From Thermoactinomyces intermedius (GTDB lineage: Bacteria > Bacillota > Bacilli > Thermoactinomycetales > Thermoactinomycetaceae): 64,000 bases of DNA. Both the position numbers and the translations under genes were made by a program. The notes beneath the pieces are model-generated. The model was not told where the DNA came from. It did not search any database and saw nothing but the letters and a program-made list of their open reading frames with translations. Location: NCBI RefSeq assembly GCF_016055025.1, contig NZ_JAECVW010000003.1, one strand, 5' to 3'. Shown here piece after piece: positions 49,281 to 58,385 of this stretch (position 1 is its first letter; the number at the start of each line of letters is the position of its first letter).

Positions 49281-49510
49281 TACATAAAATAAACTTCTTG
49301 GAAACACAGATTCAACCTGTAAAATCAAATTTTGTTTAATTTTAGTTTTAATTAAAATTACTGGTTAACAAAGACATGGAATTTTTAAATTTTCCCGGGA
49401 GGAAAGAATTATAAAAAGATATAAATATATATATAAAACTTTTTTATGACAAAGTTTTACGAAATAAAACAGAAAATCATCCAGGTCTTTGTGGGGGGAG
49501 GAGCAAACCG
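49281..49510. other. Very AT-rich spacer before the 49511 gene
   Basis: Two good ribosome-binding sequences occur: CGGGAGGAAAG (49396-49406), with no usable start after it, and GGAGGAG (49497-49503). A 27-codon frame from ATG 49446 ends at 49529 but has no ribosome-binding site. Nothing else was recognised. Confidence 0.4.
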
Positions 49511-49891
49511 ATATATATCTGTTTGCTGATCTTGTCGTATTTGTTTATCAGCATCAACCGGGCGTTGTTGGGAATCCCGGGTTTTTTCTATTATTCCAGT
49601 GTCCGGCCCGTCTTGAAAATGTACTTCCGTGACAAACTCTTTAAAGTGGAAGAAGTGTATTATTGGGAAATGGCTGAATCACTGGGAGACCGGGCTTTGT
49701 GGTCGATTCTGCCGGCTTATGTGTTGGCGTTTGACCTGTTGGATCTTCCGAATGTGTGGTTGAAAGCGGGGACTTTCCTTTTCATCAACTATTTGTGGTG
49801 TCTCTTTTATGCCGCCGCTTTGGTGAAAGAGTATATTCCCCAGACCCCCGCATTGAGACCGCGTGTGATGCGGGCAAGCAACCATTTATAA
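49511..49891 (+). CDS. Small membrane protein with an apparent ATA start
   Basis: About 126 residues with two or three hydrophobic helices (CLLILSYLFISINRALLG and AGTFLFINYLWCLFYAAALV) around an amphipathic middle (RPVLKMYFRDKLFKVEEVYYW). Not recognised. GGAGGAG (49497-49503) is the only plausible ribosome-binding site; the in-frame codon at proper distance is ATA (49511), whereas the nearest canonical start, TTG 49523, is about 20 nt away. I annotate from ATA but TTG cannot be excluded. A good terminator follows, so the gene is probably expressed. Confidence 0.55.
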   Translation: MYICLLILSYLFISINRALLGIPGFFYYSSVRPVLKMYFRDKLFKVEEVYYWEMAESLGDRALWSILPAYVLAFDLLDLPNVWLKAGTFLFINYLWCLFYAAALVKEYIPQTPALRPRVMRASNHL

Positions 49892-49904
49892 AGCGAGTCG
49901 GAAC

Positions 49905-49945
49905 GTTGCTCAGGCATCCGTCGGGGATGCACCGGGCAACTTTTT
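49905..49945 (+). terminator. Terminator after the small membrane protein gene
   Basis: GTTGC/GCAAC outer and GCATCC/GGATGC inner stems, then TTTTT. Confidence 0.85.
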
Positions 49946-50095
49946 GCTTTTCTAAAGGGATATTTAAAATAATAGAAAATCAAACCATTAATTAAAGTAT
50001 ATTTTAAAATTATTCAGAAATATATGTTATAATGAATGTAACCATGAATGGAAAATTTCATGAAATCTGGGTTTTCTTTGGAAGGGAGGGAAGGG

Positions 50096-50896
50096 ATGAG
50101 AAAGGGGTGGATCATCTTTTTTGCTTTATGGCTGGTTGTGGCGGCGCTTCCTTTTTCTCACGGCCGGGCTCAGGATGCCTATTCGATCCGATGCAGTGTC
50201 GGTTTTGATGAACAAAGTGAGCGGTATTATGTGTATGCGCGGCTCACGGTCGGTTCCGGCGATCAAGTGGAAGGAAGCTGGTATTATTTTGACCGTGAAC
50301 ACAACCAATCGTTCCGCGAGATTGGCGATGGCGATGTCTCATTTTTAAAGATCGGGAATGATGCCGGGAAAACCACGGCACGTCTTAAGTTTGACGGGAT
50401 TATCAACCGCAAGCCGTATATATTGGAAGAAGATTGCACGTTTACCCGGGAAGGCATCCGGTTGCAAGTGACACCTTCCCACGAGGGTATCCGCGCTTCC
50501 GGGGAAATTTTATACGGGGGTCAAGCGGCAGGAAAATGGCATTTTCAAGTTTTTGATCAACAAGGACAAGAAAAAGCCTCCGTTTGGCTCTGGCAGAACG
50601 GGGAAACCGCAACCCGGCGGTTTGAAGCGCTTCCTCCCGGCACTTATCAGGCACAGCTCACCTTTGACGGGACGATCAACGGCGACCGGCGGATATTAAG
50701 AGATGCTGATTCGTTTCAAGTCTCTCCCGAAAATGCTTCAACGAATTCCGAAGACGACGCCGGCGTGGCAGACTCTGGTCCGAAACCTTCGCAAAGCAGC
50801 TCCAATCCGTTTTCCTTCACACCCTTTGTCATCTTTTCGGTTGTCGCATTGGGAGCGGGAATTATCATTTGGGTTATTATTGATCGAAAAATGTGA
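50096..50896 (+). CDS. Secreted or membrane-anchored protein with two related modules
   Basis: A 266-residue exported protein. It has a signal peptide (RKGWIIFFALWLVVAALPFS, likely cut after HGRA), an extracytoplasmic part made of two similar beta-rich modules, a Ser/Asn/Asp-rich linker, and a C-terminal helix (FVIFSVVALGAGIIIWVII) with a short basic tail. The modules match around W-Y/H-F, then LKFDGIINRKPYILEED and LTFDGTINGDRRILRDA. The family is not recognised. The ATG at 50096 follows GGAAGGGAGGGAAGGG; an upstream ATG at 50048 is weaker. Type I topology with a long outside region suggests an adhesive or sensory envelope role. Confidence 0.75.
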   Translation: MRKGWIIFFALWLVVAALPFSHGRAQDAYSIRCSVGFDEQSERYYVYARLTVGSGDQVEGSWYYFDREHNQSFREIGDGDVSFLKIGNDAGKTTARLKFDGIINRKPYILEEDCTFTREGIRLQVTPSHEGIRASGEILYGGQAAGKWHFQVFDQQGQEKASVWLWQNGETATRRFEALPPGTYQAQLTFDGTINGDRRILRDADSFQVSPENASTNSEDDAGVADSGPKPSQSSSNPFSFTPFVIFSVVALGAGIIIWVIIDRKM

Positions 50897-50968
50897 CGAA
50901 TCAAAAGGAACCGGATCGTTTTGAAAAAATAATTTTGTCAGAAGGAATTAAAAAGTCGATAAAAACCC

Positions 50969-50997
50969 TTGACGAAAATAAAAAACAGAGAAATAAT
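50969..50997 (+). promoter_or_regulatory. Possible promoter of the fad operon
   Basis: TTGACG, 17-nt spacer, AATAAT (or TAATAT two bases on). The leader carries an AGGGATAG/CTATCCCT hairpin (51081-51104) before the FadR site. Confidence 0.4.
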
Positions 50998-51108
50998 ATT
51001 ATTGAAATTAATTATAAACAAAATAAAATTTGTTAAGTTATGAATTAGTGTCAATCCTCTTGTAGTCAAAGCCGATCCTTAGGGATAGGTTTTTTTCTAT
51101 CCCTCAAG

Positions 51109-51126
51109 TGAATGACTGTTCATTCA
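51109..51126. promoter_or_regulatory. FadR (TetR-type) operator of the fad operon
   Basis: TGAATGACTGTTCATTCA agrees with the Bacillus FadR consensus TGAATGAMTANTCATTCA except for one central base. It lies about 40 bp before the fadN start; long-chain acyl-CoA would release repression. Confidence 0.9.
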
Positions 51127-51162
51127 GATGGGGTTTTTCAAAAGAAGAGAGGAGGAGAACTC

Positions 51163-53562
51163 TTGCGACGCATTCAAAAAGCAGCAGTGTTGGGCGCAGG
51201 TGTCATGGGGGCATCGATCGCCGGGCATCTTGCGAATGTAGGAATTCCAACTTTATTATTGGACATTGTGCCGCGGGATTTGACGGAAAAGGAAAAGCAG
51301 AAAGGGCTGACGCTGGAAGACCGGGCGGTTCGTAACCGTTTGGCTCAAGCCGGGAAAGACCGTTTGTTCAAGGAAAAGCCATCTCCGCTTTATACGAAGG
51401 AAGCGGCTGAACGGATAGAAATCGGAAACATGGAGGACGATTTTGACCGCTTGTCCGAGGTGGACTGGGTGATCGAAGTCGTCGTGGAAAATTTGGAAAT
51501 TAAACAAGATTTGTTCAAGCGCCTGGAAAAAGTCTGGAAACCGGGCATTGTGGTCAGTTCCAACACTTCGGGCATTTCCATCAACAAAATGGTGGAGGGT
51601 CGTTCCGAAGAGTTCCGGAAGCATTTCTTGGGAACACACTTTTTTAACCCCCCGCGCTATATGAAGTTGCTGGAGATTATCCCCAATGAAAAGACCGATC
51701 CGGCCATTGTGGAAGACATGAAGTCCTTTGCCGAGGAGGTTCTGGGCAAAGGGGTGGTCATATGCAAGGATACCCCCAACTTTATTGCGAACCGCATCGG
51801 AACTTACGGGCTTCAAGTCACGTTAGAGGCGATGGAGGAAATGGATCTCGGACCGGCCGAAGTGGACGCGATCACCGGACGTGCCATGGGGCGGCCCAAA
51901 AGCGCCACCTTCCGTACCCTGGATCTGGTGGGATTGGATACGTTTGTCCATGTGGCTGACAATGTGAGAGAAAATGTGGATGATCCGGAGGAAAAAGCGG
52001 CTTTTGAAGTTTCTCCCCTCCTGAAAAAATTGGTGGAAAACGGGTGGCTCGGTGAAAAGAGCGGCCAAGGATTCTATAAACGGGTGAAAACGGAAAAAGG
52101 AAAAGAGATTTTGGTCTTAAATCCGAAAACGCTTACTTATGAACCGCGCCAAAAACTGAAAGCCCCTTCACTGGAAGCAAGCAAACGGGCAAAAGGGTTG
52201 CCGGGCAAATTGCAAGCCTTGGTGTATGCCGATGATGTTGCCGGAAAATTGGCCTGGACCATCACGAAAAAAGTGCTTCTTTATTCCGCCGCCCGTCTGG
52301 AAGAAATCGCCGGTGACATCACCAGTGTGGATCGTGCGATGAAATGGGGATTCAACTGGGATTTGGGCCCGTTTGAAATGTGGGATGCCATCGGGCTTGA
52401 AAAATCCGTCAACCGGATGCGTGAAGAAGGAGAAACCATCCCGCAATGGGTGGAAGAGATGCTTCAGTCCGGAAAAACTGCTTTCTATCAAACGGAAGGC
52501 GGAAAAAACCGGGTGTTCTCGATCGGCGGCAAATATGAAGAAGTGGAAGAGCATCCAAAAGCGATCTCCTTGGCCCGCCTGAAAGAACAAGGGAAGAAAA
52601 TTTTCGGAAACCGGGGAGCCACCCTGATTGATCTGGGCGATGACATCGCTTGTCTGGAAATCCATTCCCCCAAACAAGCACTGGGGCCGGAAGTGATCAG
52701 CATGATCAACAAATCGGTCAAAGAAGTGCGGAAGAATTACCGGGGACTGGTCATCAGTGCGGAAGCGCCCAACTTCTGTGTCGGCGCCAACCTGATGATG
52801 CTCTTGATGGAAGCACAAGATTACAACTGGCCGGAAATCGATTTGATTGTTCATCAGTTCCAGCAAGCCATGGGCTCTTTGCGGACCCTGGAGAAACCGG
52901 TCGTTGCCGCACCTTATGGCATGACGTTGGGCGGCGGCGTTGAGGTGTGCTTGCCGTGTGACCGGGTTCAGGTCGCCGGAGAAACCTACATGGGGCTGGT
53001 TGAAGTCGGTGTCGGTTTGATTCCGGGTGGTGGCGGCAACAGCGAAATGTTGCTCCGTTTCACCGAAGGCGTGGATCCGAAAGACCGGATTTCGTTGCAA
53101 CCTCTGGTCAATCACATCTTTATGACCATCGGCCAAGCCAAGGTGTCAACCAGCGGCGAAGATGCCCGCAAATATAAATTCATCCGTCCGTATGACGGCA
53201 TCACCGTCAACAAAGATCACTTGATTTACGATGCAAAACAAGTGGCCCTGGGACTTTACAACGCCGGTTACAAAGCTCCGGAACCGCGTAAAATCCCGGT
53301 GGTCGGGGAAACGGGATACAACACGCTGAAACTCGGTGCTTACGGGCTCTTGAAGTCTGGATATATCAGTGAGCATGACTACAAAATTGCTTGCAAATTG
53401 GCGTTTGTTCTGTCCGGTGGAAATGTGCCGGAAGGAACGCTGGTGGATCAGCAATATCTGTTGGATCTGGAACGGGAAGCCTTTTTGAGTCTGATCGGAG
53501 AACCCAAAACCCAACAAAGAATGCAACACATGTTGGTTAAAGGGAAGCCTCTTCGCAACTAA
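51163..53562 (+). CDS. fadN: 3-hydroxyacyl-CoA dehydrogenase / enoyl-CoA hydratase
   Basis: Bifunctional beta-oxidation enzyme of 799 residues. The N-terminal NAD-binding dehydrogenase (VLGAGVMGASIAGHLAN; NTSGISI; HFFNPPRYMKLLEII; TPNFIANRIG) is followed by a crotonase-type hydratase domain from about residue 480 (ISAEAPNFCVGANLMML; VAAPYGMTLGGGVEVCLPCD). Dehydrogenase first and hydratase last is the Bacillus FadN order, opposite to E. coli FadB. TTG at 51163 has GAGGAGGAG six bases upstream; an ATG at 51112 lies within the operator. First gene of fadN-fadA-fadE. Confidence 0.96.
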   Translation: MRRIQKAAVLGAGVMGASIAGHLANVGIPTLLLDIVPRDLTEKEKQKGLTLEDRAVRNRLAQAGKDRLFKEKPSPLYTKEAAERIEIGNMEDDFDRLSEVDWVIEVVVENLEIKQDLFKRLEKVWKPGIVVSSNTSGISINKMVEGRSEEFRKHFLGTHFFNPPRYMKLLEIIPNEKTDPAIVEDMKSFAEEVLGKGVVICKDTPNFIANRIGTYGLQVTLEAMEEMDLGPAEVDAITGRAMGRPKSATFRTLDLVGLDTFVHVADNVRENVDDPEEKAAFEVSPLLKKLVENGWLGEKSGQGFYKRVKTEKGKEILVLNPKTLTYEPRQKLKAPSLEASKRAKGLPGKLQALVYADDVAGKLAWTITKKVLLYSAARLEEIAGDITSVDRAMKWGFNWDLGPFEMWDAIGLEKSVNRMREEGETIPQWVEEMLQSGKTAFYQTEGGKNRVFSIGGKYEEVEEHPKAISLARLKEQGKKIFGNRGATLIDLGDDIACLEIHSPKQALGPEVISMINKSVKEVRKNYRGLVISAEAPNFCVGANLMMLLMEAQDYNWPEIDLIVHQFQQAMGSLRTLEKPVVAAPYGMTLGGGVEVCLPCDRVQVAGETYMGLVEVGVGLIPGGGGNSEMLLRFTEGVDPKDRISLQPLVNHIFMTIGQAKVSTSGEDARKYKFIRPYDGITVNKDHLIYDAKQVALGLYNAGYKAPEPRKIPVVGETGYNTLKLGAYGLLKSGYISEHDYKIACKLAFVLSGGNVPEGTLVDQQYLLDLEREAFLSLIGEPKTQQRMQHMLVKGKPLRN

Positions 53563-53584
53563 CATTTGAAAAGGGGGAGAAAAT

Positions 53585-54766
53585 ATGCGCGAAGCAGTCA
53601 TTGTGGCCGGCGCCCGTACTGCAGTGGGAAAAGCGGGAAAAGGGAGCTTGCGCAATTACCGGCCGGATGAAATGGCCGCAGCTGTTGTTTCGGATTTGAT
53701 GCGGCGTGTTCCTCAGGTGGATCCCAAGGAAGTGGAAGATGTGATCTTGGGATGCGCGTTTCCTGAGGGAGAGCAAGGGATGAACCTTGCGAGAATCGTC
53801 GCTTTGAGGGCGGGACTTCCCACGGAGGTTCCGGGAATGACCGTGAATCGTTTCTGTTCTTCCGGCCTGCAAACCATTGCCATTGCGGCGGAAAAAATTA
53901 TGTGCGGATTTGCCGACATCATGATCGCCGGTGGCGTCGAAAGCATGAGTATGGTGCCGATGGGCGGATATAAACCGGCGCCCAACCCCTATCTGATGGA
54001 ACATCTGCCGGAAACTTACATGTCCATGGGGCATACGGCGGAAGAAGTGGCGAAGCGGTACAACGTGACCAGAGAAGATCAGGACCGTTTTGCCTTGGCC
54101 AGCCACCAAAAGGCGGCGGCAGCCATCAAAGCGGGGAAATTTAAAGATGAAATCGTTCCCTTGACCGTGAAGGAACATTTCTTTGATGAAAATGGAAAAC
54201 TGCAAGTCAAAGAGCGGATCTTTGACACCGACGAAGGCGTCCGTCCCGACACCAATCTGGAAGTGCTCGGAAAATTACGTCCGGTTTTCCACGTGAACGG
54301 AACGGTGACCGCGGGGAACTCTTCGCAAACGAGTGACGGAGCGGCCGCTGTGATGATCATGTCCCGGGAAAAAGCCGAGGAACTGGGTGTGAAACCGCTG
54401 GCGATTTTCCGCGGATTCACCCTGGGCGGGGTGGATCCGGATGTCATGGGAATCGGTCCGGTGGCAGCCGTGCCCAAATTGCTTGAAAAAACGGGCATTC
54501 GTCTTGAGGACATCGATTTGATTGAGCTGAATGAAGCCTTTGCTTCCCAATCGGTGGCCGTGATCCGGGAGTTGGGACTGGATCCGGAGAAGGTGAATGT
54601 CAACGGAGGCGCCATTGCGCTGGGCCATCCCCTGGGATGTTCCGGGGCGAAATTGACCGTTTCCATCTTGGGAGAACTGGAGCGGCGCAATCTCCGTTAC
54701 GGGCTTGTCACCATGTGTATCGGCGGCGGGATGGGAGCCGCGGGCATTGTGGAACGGGTAAGCTGA
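53585..54766 (+). CDS. fadA: Acetyl-CoA C-acyltransferase (3-ketoacyl-CoA thiolase)
   Basis: Last step of the beta-oxidation cycle, releasing acetyl-CoA. Thiolase of 393 residues: acylated Cys in VNRFCSSGLQTIA, ELNEAFASQ with His-bearing NVNGGAIALGHPLGCSGA, and base Cys in TMCIGGGMGAAG. AAAAGGGGGAGAAAAT precedes the ATG, 22 nt after fadN. The fadNAE context assigns it to degradation and not to biosynthetic acetoacetyl-CoA formation. Confidence 0.96.
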   Translation: MREAVIVAGARTAVGKAGKGSLRNYRPDEMAAAVVSDLMRRVPQVDPKEVEDVILGCAFPEGEQGMNLARIVALRAGLPTEVPGMTVNRFCSSGLQTIAIAAEKIMCGFADIMIAGGVESMSMVPMGGYKPAPNPYLMEHLPETYMSMGHTAEEVAKRYNVTREDQDRFALASHQKAAAAIKAGKFKDEIVPLTVKEHFFDENGKLQVKERIFDTDEGVRPDTNLEVLGKLRPVFHVNGTVTAGNSSQTSDGAAAVMIMSREKAEELGVKPLAIFRGFTLGGVDPDVMGIGPVAAVPKLLEKTGIRLEDIDLIELNEAFASQSVAVIRELGLDPEKVNVNGGAIALGHPLGCSGAKLTVSILGELERRNLRYGLVTMCIGGGMGAAGIVERVS

Positions 54767-54811
54767 CCGAAGCCAATTCATCAGGTTTTAAATTAACGGG
54801 AGGGAAGAAAA

Positions 54812-56584
54812 ATGACAGATACAAAAGCAAAAGGCGGAGCTTATTTACTGGAGCAAAGAGATCCGGAAACGGTTTTTACGCCGGAAGATTTTACAGAAGA
54901 ACACAAAATGATCGCCAAAACGACCGAAGACTTCGTCAAAGACAAAGTATGGCCGGTTTTGCCGGAAATTGAGAATCACCAATTTGAACATACCGTGCGT
55001 TTGTTGAAAGAAGCAGGAGGTTTGGGGCTCCTTGGTGCGGACGTGCCGGAGAAATATGAAGGGTTGGGTCTGGACAAAGTCAGTTCCAGTTTGATCACGG
55101 AGAAAATCTCTCTTGCCCGTTCTTTTGGTTTGTCCCACGGGGCGCATGTGGGGATCGGGTCCCTTCCGATCGTCTTTTTCGGAAATGATGAACAAAAGAA
55201 AAAATATCTGCCGGATTTGGCTTCCGGACGGAAAATTGCCGCTTATGCCCTGACGGAACCCAGTTCCGGATCGGATGCCTTGGGGGCAAAAACGACGGCG
55301 AAATTGAGCGATGACGGAAAATATTACATCTTAAACGGGGAGAAACAATGGATTACCAACTCCGGTTTTGCCGATGTGTTTATCGTTTACGCCAAAGTGG
55401 ATGGCGACAAGTTTACGGCGTTCATTGTGGAACGTGATTTCCCCGGGGTTTCTGTCGGGCCGGAAGAAAAGAAAATGGGAATCAAAGGATCATCCACCCG
55501 CACCTTGATCCTGGAAGACGCCAAGGTCCCGGTGGAAAACTTGCTCGGAGAACTGGGCAAAGGGCACAAAATCGCCTTTAACATTTTGAATATCGGCCGT
55601 TACAAACTGGCCATCGGCACCGTGGGTTCCTCCAAACGGGCCATCGAGATCTCGGCAAAATACGCCAATGAACGGAAACAATTTAAAGTGCCGATTTCCA
55701 AATTCGGACTCATTCGCGAAAAATTGGCCAACATGGCGACCAAAGTGTATGCTGCGGAAAGCTTGGCGTACCGGATTGCCGGAATGTTTGACGCCAACCT
55801 GGAAGGAGTGGAAAACGCGGAAGGTTCCGTGGTGGCCAATGCGATCGGGGATTTGGCGATCGAATGCTCTGTGTCGAAAGTGTTCGGTTCCGAAGTGCTC
55901 GATTATGTGGTGGATGAAGGGGTACAAATCCATGGCGGTTACGGTTTCATGAATGAGTACGAGATTGAAAACATGTATCGCGATTCCCGGATTAACCGTA
56001 TTTTTGAAGGAACCAACGAAATCAACCGGCTGATCATCCCGGCCACCTTGATGCGGAAAGCATTGAAAGGGGAATTGCCTTTCTTGCAAGCCGCACAAAA
56101 TCTGCAAGAAGAATTGTTGACCATGATGCCGTACTTCCCGGATGAAGATGCTCCGGTTTTGGAGGCCGAAGAACATTATGTGGAAAATGCGAAGAAAATC
56201 TTCTTGATGGTCGCCGGACTGGCCACGCAAAAATACGGGGAGAAAATGCAAAAAGAACAAGAATTGCTGCGTGACCTGGCAGATATCGCCATCGAGACCT
56301 TTGCCATGGAGAGTGCTTTGTTGCGCACGAAAAAAGCCATTCTTAAAAATGGTGAAGAAAACGAACAAGCCAAAATCGATTACACCGTGGCTTTCATCTA
56401 TGAGTCGATGCAAAAAGTGGATGCGCTGGCCCGCCATGCTTTGGCAGCCATCGAAGAAGGCGATGTCCTGCGCACTCAACTTTCGGTATTGAAAAAGCTG
56501 ACCCGGATCCAACCGGTAAACGAAGTGGAATTGAAACGCCGGATTGCCGCCCGGATCATCGATGCCGAAAAATATGTGGTTTAA
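54812..56584 (+). CDS. fadE: Acyl-CoA dehydrogenase
   Basis: FAD enzyme for the first oxidation of acyl-CoA, 590 residues. The N-terminal about 400 residues hold the dehydrogenase fold: YALTEPSSGSDALG, WITNSGFADVF, and ACAD signature YANERKQFKVPISKFG, with the EGTNEINRL segment containing the catalytic Glu. The additional about 180-residue helical C-terminus is typical of the FadE/VLCAD-like group. GGGAGGGAAGAAA precedes the ATG. Last gene of the operon with a strong terminator. An electron-transfer flavoprotein must be encoded elsewhere. Confidence 0.95.
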   Translation: MTDTKAKGGAYLLEQRDPETVFTPEDFTEEHKMIAKTTEDFVKDKVWPVLPEIENHQFEHTVRLLKEAGGLGLLGADVPEKYEGLGLDKVSSSLITEKISLARSFGLSHGAHVGIGSLPIVFFGNDEQKKKYLPDLASGRKIAAYALTEPSSGSDALGAKTTAKLSDDGKYYILNGEKQWITNSGFADVFIVYAKVDGDKFTAFIVERDFPGVSVGPEEKKMGIKGSSTRTLILEDAKVPVENLLGELGKGHKIAFNILNIGRYKLAIGTVGSSKRAIEISAKYANERKQFKVPISKFGLIREKLANMATKVYAAESLAYRIAGMFDANLEGVENAEGSVVANAIGDLAIECSVSKVFGSEVLDYVVDEGVQIHGGYGFMNEYEIENMYRDSRINRIFEGTNEINRLIIPATLMRKALKGELPFLQAAQNLQEELLTMMPYFPDEDAPVLEAEEHYVENAKKIFLMVAGLATQKYGEKMQKEQELLRDLADIAIETFAMESALLRTKKAILKNGEENEQAKIDYTVAFIYESMQKVDALARHALAAIEEGDVLRTQLSVLKKLTRIQPVNEVELKRRIAARIIDAEKYVV

Positions 56585-56596
56585 TCGACGCTTTCA

Positions 56597-56629
56597 GGCT
56601 GTTGGCAAAATCGTCAACAGCCTTTTTTT
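56597..56629 (+). terminator. Terminator of the fad operon
   Basis: GGCTGTTGGC, loop AAAATC, GTCAACAGCC, then seven Ts. Confidence 0.94.
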
Positions 56630-56841
56630 ATTGGAACATTTCCTTTCATGATGTCTATTTCATTTCAATGGAGGTTTCGTCCGGAATCAAATGATGTCGC
56701 CTTTTTCAGGGCAAAGGCGGATGAACGAGGGAACGTCTTCCACTGTGAACGGGCGTTTGAAATTGAGTATTCCTTGGCATTCAGAGTGTTGATATCAAAA
56801 TATTTATAATTATATTTATAATGCTGGATCCGGAATCAAGT

Positions 56842-56874
56842 CCCCCTTTTGCATGCTTGAAGAAGAAAAGGGGG
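56842..56874 (-). terminator. Probable terminator of the DUF2512 gene
   Basis: CCCCCTTTT/AAAAGGGGG (9 bp, 15-nt loop); only a weak T tract (ACTTGATT) follows on this strand. The roughly 210 bp between this hairpin and the fad terminator hold no recognisable gene. Confidence 0.5.
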
Positions 56875-56888
56875 CCGAAAAGGGAAGG

Positions 56889-57275
56889 TTAAAAAACCTC
56901 TTTTTTGCCGAGAAATTTAAAAAACCAGCGATGGTAAAACCATTCGATGACGGCATAGACGATCCCGACGGTCAGGGAAATTTGAAACAGAGGCACTTGG
57001 TTGATTTTAAAGTTTTTGGTGCCGATATCCATATCAAAAAAGTAAGTCCCGATGAACCAAACGATGAGAAAACTTAACAATGCATCCGACAGGGTGGTGA
57101 ACACATTTCCCATTTTCGGCAGCAAAAAGAAATCCCCCAGATATCCGGCCAATGCCAGAACAATGCTGACAAACAGAATCGATTTATAATCAATGTCGTA
57201 AATCAATCCCATAGTAAGGTAAAGAAGAAAAGTGACATAGATAAACTTGATGATCAGATGGTAAGTATGATTCAA
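56889..57275 (-). CDS. DUF2512 (YndM-like) membrane protein
   Basis: Four-helix membrane protein of 128 residues of unknown function, found mainly in Bacillales. Family features: an initial helix IIKFIYVTFLLYLTMGLIY, then SILFVSIVLALAGYLGDFFLLPKMGNVFTTLSDA, and two more helices. TTG at 57275 is chosen because AAAGGAGC lies 7 nt upstream; the frame extends to 57356 without a site. Probably expressed by itself; the upstream alpha/beta hydrolase gene on the same strand ends 67 nt earlier, so cotranscription is possible. Confidence 0.85.
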   Translation of the reverse strand: MNHTYHLIIKFIYVTFLLYLTMGLIYDIDYKSILFVSIVLALAGYLGDFFLLPKMGNVFTTLSDALLSFLIVWFIGTYFFDMDIGTKNFKINQVPLFQISLTVGIVYAVIEWFYHRWFFKFLGKKEVF

Positions 57276-57342
57276 CGCGCAAGCTCCTTTCCGGTTTTTT
57301 CTTATTATTTCACCGCCATAAACGCCTATGCATGCGGTGGAT

Positions 57343-58119
57343 TCAATCGGTTTCATACAGCGCCAGCCACGCGCGGATGGCTTGATTGAGTTGCCGTGCA
57401 GCCCGGGTGGTTAAGTGGTGCGGCTTGTGGTTCAGCGGAAAATGAGTGGAATTGGGCAGGTTTTTGGTGAGAACTTCCGTATATTTGCGAAACCGGTCAT
57501 TCCGGGTTCCCGAGAAAACCAAGACGGGCGCCTGAATGCTTGGCAGGAGCCTGGTACCGTTAAATGTCCGGCTGTATTGAAAGTATTGCTTGATGTTTTC
57601 CGGGTTTCCCATGCGGGCCGCGGCATGGAGATAAGCATACATTTTGAGGCTGCCGGCGTTGGCCAGGCAAAAGCTCCGTGACAAAAGCGGAAAGCCGGTG
57701 CGGTTGCACAAAGCCACAGCCAGCTCCAACTCCGCTTGGATGACCGGATCGGATATTTCCGAAAGCGCACTGATCAAAATGCCGCCCAAAAATCGTTCGG
57801 GATGGCGATGCAAGGCGTTTAAGGCCACGCTTCCGCCTGTGGAATACCCGGCCAGATAAGCTTTTTCGATTTGCAAGTGATCCATCAGGCAGCAAAGATC
57901 CTGGATGATCAACGGATAAGTCACCGGCTGGCGGGACGGGCCGCTGAATCCATGTCCGCGAACGTCAAAAAGGATCAGTTGATAACGGTGTTTCAGATCT
58001 TCCATCTGATAGTGGAAGACGCGGCTGGTGATCAGCGGAGGATGGATAAAAATGATGGCGGGTCCGTTTCCTTCCGATTCGTAGTAAAGCCGGGTTCCGC
58101 CGCAATCCAAAAAGGGCAT
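57343..58119 (-). CDS. Alpha/beta hydrolase
   Basis: Hydrolase of 258 residues with unknown substrate. Typical landmarks: the oxyanion segment IIFIHPPLIT (in place of the usual H-G-x-P), FDVRGHGFSGPS, nucleophile elbow GYSTGGS, acid strand PVLVFSGTRNDRF and the late catalytic His, probably in FPLNHKPHHLTT. The ATG at 58119 has AGGAGGCG seven bases upstream; the in-frame GTG at 58137 overlaps that region. It resembles non-haem peroxidase-type or carboxylesterase-type members, but the HPPL variant makes subfamily assignment uncertain. Confidence 0.88.
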   Translation of the reverse strand: MPFLDCGGTRLYYESEGNGPAIIFIHPPLITSRVFHYQMEDLKHRYQLILFDVRGHGFSGPSRQPVTYPLIIQDLCCLMDHLQIEKAYLAGYSTGGSVALNALHRHPERFLGGILISALSEISDPVIQAELELAVALCNRTGFPLLSRSFCLANAGSLKMYAYLHAAARMGNPENIKQYFQYSRTFNGTRLLPSIQAPVLVFSGTRNDRFRKYTEVLTKNLPNSTHFPLNHKPHHLTTRAARQLNQAIRAWLALYETD

Positions 58120-58385
58120 TTTTTTCGCCTCCTTCACTTGTTGGCTTTATTTTGGCAGGAAGCCGGAAAAAGTATGAAAAAAATGCCCGCAATGGTGGCA
58201 GGATTTTGAGGGCGCCGGAGGGAAGATTAAGCAAAAACGGGTTTGCTTGCACAAGCCGGGAATCAAAGCAAACCTCAATTTTGATATTTTTGTCAAAATA
58301 TCGACAAATTACAGGAAAATTTTTGACAAAAATTTCTATATAATGGAAGAAACAGAAGCAGAGTCTGAGATGGAGCTGATCGGCG

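Noticed and set aside
49446..49529. 27-codon frame before the small membrane protein
   Set aside because: No ribosome-binding site before its ATG and no distinctive peptide; probably chance in AT-rich DNA.
56853..57077. Plus-strand 74-codon frame at the end of the DUF2512 gene
   Set aside because: Antisense to a recognised membrane protein and overlapping its terminator.
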